The notes beneath the pieces were generated by a model. That model was not told where the DNA came from. It was given only the letters and a program-made list of their open reading frames with translations, and did not search any database. Positions 5,831 to 8,164 of a stretch of 8,164 bases of DNA are shown here, piece after piece (position 1 is the first letter of the stretch; each line of letters opens with the position of its first letter). The translations under genes were made by a program, and so were the position numbers. Source of the stretch: Euryarchaeota archaeon UBA173 (GTDB lineage: Archaea > Thermoplasmatota > Poseidoniia > Poseidoniales > Thalassarchaeaceae); NCBI GenBank assembly GCA_002498925.1, contig DAJH01000023.1, positions 1-8,164 of the forward strand, read 5' to 3'.

Positions 5831-7513
5831 TCAGAGTTCTGTGGCTGATCCAGCCTCTTCACTCTGAGAGACTGGAATTACCTCAGTATCCAATGTCGCC
5901 CCGCTAGCTAGGATTCTCCTAACTGACGTAGAAGAGGTCAGCTCGTAGGTATGAGGAGAAAGTGATGTGGACGATTCTACTTCTTCAGACAGTTTTTCCC
6001 CCCTGAATTGGCCACTGATAAGATTGGTGCAGTGGAATATGGAACCCAAGACGGTACCGTAGAAGGTCACGGATCCAAGAATCCTAAGTTCCTCTGTGAT
6101 TGAGGATGGGTTTTCGGCAAGAGACTCAATCAGGGCCATATCGTTCAGATCGGCCATGATGGTGAATGTAAGTCCGGCGACGGCGCCTCCTGACATGAGC
6201 CAGAAGGCAGCTCTCGAACGGCTTACCGACAGTACCTTCCTACCGCTAACCTGCGGGAAGACGTAGAGTGCCGTACCCAAAGACAGTGGCATCAAGACCG
6301 CCCATAACGAGAGTAGGTCCAGAGTCTGGGAAATCCCTGATAGTTCGCCGGCGCCGCCGAGTGCATCGGTCTGGACGAATAGGGAGCCTATCGCTATTGG
6401 AATCAGCATCCATGCTCCCATGTTCATCTCTGCTATTCCAGGGGAGTCCGCATTTTCAACAAATGCGTCCGTTCCCCTTAGGGTAACCAGTAAGTTGGAG
6501 CTGTATGCGATTACAGGTATCATAGCTAGAGCCATCAGGAACGATCCGGATATGTGGTCTTGAGTGGAGGAGCTGATTTCAGATGCCTCGAGTCCGAGCA
6601 TATCAACGGCCATTGATGGATCAGTTGAGCCCATGGGATTGATTGAGATTAAAGCGCCGAAGAGCGTGAAACCTACCAGAGTCCTAGACCAAAGTGGGTT
6701 GCCGCTCCCCATGCTCGAGGCGTAGAGCGATACACCAGCTATTCCGCAGAAGAAGAACGTCCCGCCAATCATGTGGTAGACTAGCCACTGTCCCACGCCA
6801 GTCCCGTATGCACCGCTTAGGAACACTGAGACAACGGCTAGAGGATTTCCAATCAGACCGAAGATAATTAGCCATCCTGGGATAGCTATTGGGCGTGTGG
6901 CATTGGAAATAGTCAGTAATTGATTCAGGATAATTGCCGTCATCGCCAGTATTTGCAATGCGGTTCCAAGGACAATTATGTCTACTCCAAGAATCTCTTT
7001 TGCATGGGCGCCAATGACCAGTATTAGAACTGAGAGAGTCCAGAGTCCGGAAACAAGAGTTGCATTCGACTCGCTAGCCAGATTTGTTCCTGAGAGGGTT
7101 GGGACCACATGTAGTCCGGCCCCTATTACCATCATCCCCACTGCCCCGAATAATGCTGCAAATCTGCCTGCGTACATCAGTTCGTGTGAGTCGGGGGAGT
7201 ACCCCCACGCACCTAGACTGTGTAGTGCAGTTGAATCATGGGACAGCCAAAGGCCCGCGAAAGTCAATATGGAGGCTAACATAGCCCAAATCATACCGTG
7301 CATGATCCATGTTCTGGATGCGGAACCCGGTTTACCCTGCACGAAGTCGATTGCTGGGCCTAGTGCTTTCTCAAGCATGAACATGACCATTCCCTTGGCA
7401 ACATCGTTGAAAATTGACAGTCCCCTCTTCATTAGTATGAACGAAACGACCATCAACAGCCAGAAAATAGCCAGGGTTGGAATTATTTCACTCATGGGAA
7501 TTGCCTCACTCAC
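5831..7513 (-). CDS. Polytopic membrane protein resembling heme-copper oxidase subunit I but lacking most metal ligands
   Basis: The 560-residue product has about 12-13 membrane helices and a hydrophilic C-terminal tail from about residue 503. Several stretches recall heme-copper oxidase subunit I, especially the CcoN/NorB branch: GQWLVYHMIG (241-250) like helix 6 with one possible CuB histidine (His247), PLWSRTLVGFTLFGAL (273-288) like helix 7, and ALYVFPQVSGR (415-425) followed by FWLM (437-440) like helices 10-11. The expected His pair after helix 7 is replaced by INPMGSTD (291-298), the helix 10 HxH by LLSLWAVL (400-407), and the helix 2 His region reads YAGRFAALFG (114-123). It is therefore unlikely to be a working oxidase. 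Remaining membrane histidines include 72 and 135. The GTG start at 7513 has AGAGG six bases before it and overlaps the upstream gene by eight bases; an ATG at 7495 is an alternative. Another membrane protein family remains possible. Confidence 0.55.
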   Translation of the reverse strand: MSEAIPMSEIIPTLAIFWLLMVVSFILMKRGLSIFNDVAKGMVMFMLEKALGPAIDFVQGKPGSASRTWIMHGMIWAMLASILTFAGLWLSHDSTALHSLGAWGYSPDSHELMYAGRFAALFGAVGMMVIGAGLHVVPTLSGTNLASESNATLVSGLWTLSVLILVIGAHAKEILGVDIIVLGTALQILAMTAIILNQLLTISNATRPIAIPGWLIIFGLIGNPLAVVSVFLSGAYGTGVGQWLVYHMIGGTFFFCGIAGVSLYASSMGSGNPLWSRTLVGFTLFGALISINPMGSTDPSMAVDMLGLEASEISSSTQDHISGSFLMALAMIPVIAYSSNLLVTLRGTDAFVENADSPGIAEMNMGAWMLIPIAIGSLFVQTDALGGAGELSGISQTLDLLSLWAVLMPLSLGTALYVFPQVSGRKVLSVSRSRAAFWLMSGGAVAGLTFTIMADLNDMALIESLAENPSSITEELRILGSVTFYGTVLGSIFHCTNLISGQFRGEKLSEEVESSTSLSPHTYELTSSTSVRRILASGATLDTEVIPVSQSEEAGSATEL

Positions 7514-7784
7514 TGGTTGCCTCTGTTAGAATCGTCCCGATTATTGCAAATATCCCGAGCATCGCACCGAGGAGGAAGAACCAGATTCCAGAGTCGAATA
7601 CTCCCTCAAACATAGGTAGAAGCTCAGATACTACCGGCATTTCCCTACCGGGGTAGAGGATCCCATAGAGGAGAAGGAAGGATAGTGAGGCTACCACTCC
7701 AAGAGCTAGGACTACCGAGGAAGATTGGGGTTCCTTTTCCCCCTGTATGAACTCTGTGATTTGGCTTGAGCCTTGGTCTGACAT
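7506..7784 (-). CDS. Small two-helix membrane protein, likely partner of the 560-residue protein
   Basis: The 92-residue product has a polar N-terminal tail (1-22), a helix at about 24-44 (VVLALGVVASLSFLLLYGIL), a loop with PGREMP, and a second helix at about 66-86 (GIWFFLLGAMLGIFAIIGTI). I do not recognise the family. Small one- or two-helix proteins are common accessory subunits of respiratory oxidases, and the gene overlaps the oxidase-like gene by eight bases, so a joint complex is the natural inference. The ATG has a near-perfect ribosome binding site, GAGGTGAT, six bases upstream. It is the first gene after the presumed promoter, so it probably leads a three-gene unit ending with the YchF gene. 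Confidence 0.8.
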   Translation of the reverse strand: MSDQGSSQITEFIQGEKEPQSSSVVLALGVVASLSFLLLYGILYPGREMPVVSELLPMFEGVFDSGIWFFLLGAMLGIFAIIGTILTEATSE

Positions 7785-7839
7785 TGGAAATCACCTCGCT
7801 ACGAGCTGCAGGAGCGGGCTGAACCAGCGGAGATTGACC

Positions 7840-7845
7840 CTTAAG
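7840..7845 (-). promoter_or_regulatory. Possible TATA-like promoter for the membrane protein operon
   Basis: CTTAAG lies about 56 bases upstream of the ATG at 7784. With initiation about 25 bases downstream, the leader would be roughly 30 bases and would include the strong ribosome binding site. The element is A+T-poor for an archaeal TATA box and is also a plain hexamer palindrome, so this is tentative. Confidence 0.27.
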
Positions 7846-7852
7846 CATTGGG

Positions 7853-7871
7853 CGAGGGACTACGTCCCTCG
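7853..7871. promoter_or_regulatory. Perfect 8-bp inverted repeat with 3-base loop
   Basis: CGAGGGAC and GTCCCTCG are separated by TAC. Read on the minus strand it begins four bases after the stop of the right-edge gene and ends eight bases before the TATA-like CTTAAG. It could be an RNA hairpin protecting or ending the upstream transcript, or a DNA operator for a dimeric regulator of the following operon. No T-run follows on either strand, so a bacterial-style terminator is unlikely. Confidence 0.5.
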
Positions 7872-7874
7872 TGG

Positions 7875-8162
7875 TCATGGCGCCCTGAGAGCGTCTATTC
7901 TGTTTCCTCGCCTGTCACTACCTGAGCCGAGAGGGGTTGGCAGGCTACTGTCTGAGACGAGCTCCGACTTCCAAGATGATTTACAATCGCAGTGCAGCCC
8001 TTCGAATTCCCCTATGTCGCCTGAGACTGAGTATCTCTCTATCGCTGCAACCACGTCTGTATCGCACTTGCCACAATTGTGTGAACCCCGAATCTTCCCT
8101 CCTGCCGTGGGATGAACTATGACTCGACAATCTGTCTCTGTTATCGAGTCATGGGAAGCGGT
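7875..8162 (-). CDS. C-terminal part of an unknown Cys-containing protein; start outside window
   Basis: This minus-strand frame is open from the right edge for 95 codons, with no in-frame ATG, so its start lies beyond the window. Coding is suggested by the long open frame next to a well-spaced downstream gene and by a plausible metal-binding pattern: HNCGKCD (CxxC), then 32 residues later HCDC (CxC), with a hydrophobic helix (VVAAIERY) between. An earlier Cys (TDCRVIV) and the HPTAGGK stretch precede them. The last 25 or so residues are polar and probably disordered. I do not recognise the family; a zinc-ribbon-like or iron-sulfur fold is possible. The overlapping plus-strand frames are poorer candidates because they run across the start of the 92-residue gene. 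The stop lies 90 bases before that gene. Confidence 0.6.
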   Translation of the reverse strand, partial: TASHDSITETDCRVIVHPTAGGKIRGSHNCGKCDTDVVAAIERYSVSGDIGEFEGLHCDCKSSWKSELVSDSSLPTPLGSGSDRRGNRIDALRAP

Positions 8163-8164
8163 GA

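Noticed and set aside
6978..7529. A 183-codon plus-strand frame opposite the polytopic membrane protein
   Set aside because: The minus strand gives clean membrane helices with matched gene junctions; this frame has no start signal and no domain.
7747..8115. A plus-strand frame at the right end
   Set aside because: It runs across the start, binding site and probable promoter of the 92-residue gene and opposes the Cys-containing frame, which is the better candidate.

Overview
The window looks archaeal, probably from a mesophilic euryarchaeon near Marine Group II/Poseidoniales or another Thermoplasmatota lineage. The evidence is an archaeal-type ribosomal stalk operon (aSpt5, L11, L1, P0-type L10, aL12), the shared acidic GLGxLFG tails on L10 and L12, GAGGTG-type ribosome binding sites and an archaeal-type YchF GTPase. 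The lineage is inferred from style; I could not run a search.

Left part (1-3219, + strand): a translation/transcription operon. It opens with the 3' part of a gene whose product ends in a complete NGN-KOW Spt5. That Spt5 is preceded in the same uninterrupted frame by what looks like a decayed Nudix-fold domain. Next come an L11 gene with only the C-terminal rRNA-binding domain, L1, L10 (TTG start overlapping the L1 stop) and L12. A small stem / asymmetric loop / stem just before the L1 ribosome binding site resembles the known L1-binding fold and may be an autoregulatory operator.

Middle (3280-4494, + strand): a soluble hypothetical protein, then a single-pass membrane protein with an acidic outside domain. 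This pair meets the next gene tail to tail with no gap.

Right part (4495-8164, - strand): from right to left, the end of a Cys-containing protein cut by the window edge, a perfect 8-bp hairpin, a possible promoter, a 92-residue two-helix membrane protein, a 560-residue polytopic membrane protein and a YchF-type GTPase. The 560-residue protein looks like a heme-copper oxidase subunit I that has lost most of its metal-binding histidines. It overlaps the small membrane gene, so the two probably form one complex.

There is no gene-free stretch longer than about 110 bases. I saw no tRNA, rRNA, CRISPR array, insertion sequence or long repeat. The most unusual points are the Nudix-like/Spt5 fusion, the L11 without its N-terminal domain, and the oxidase-like protein without its ligands.
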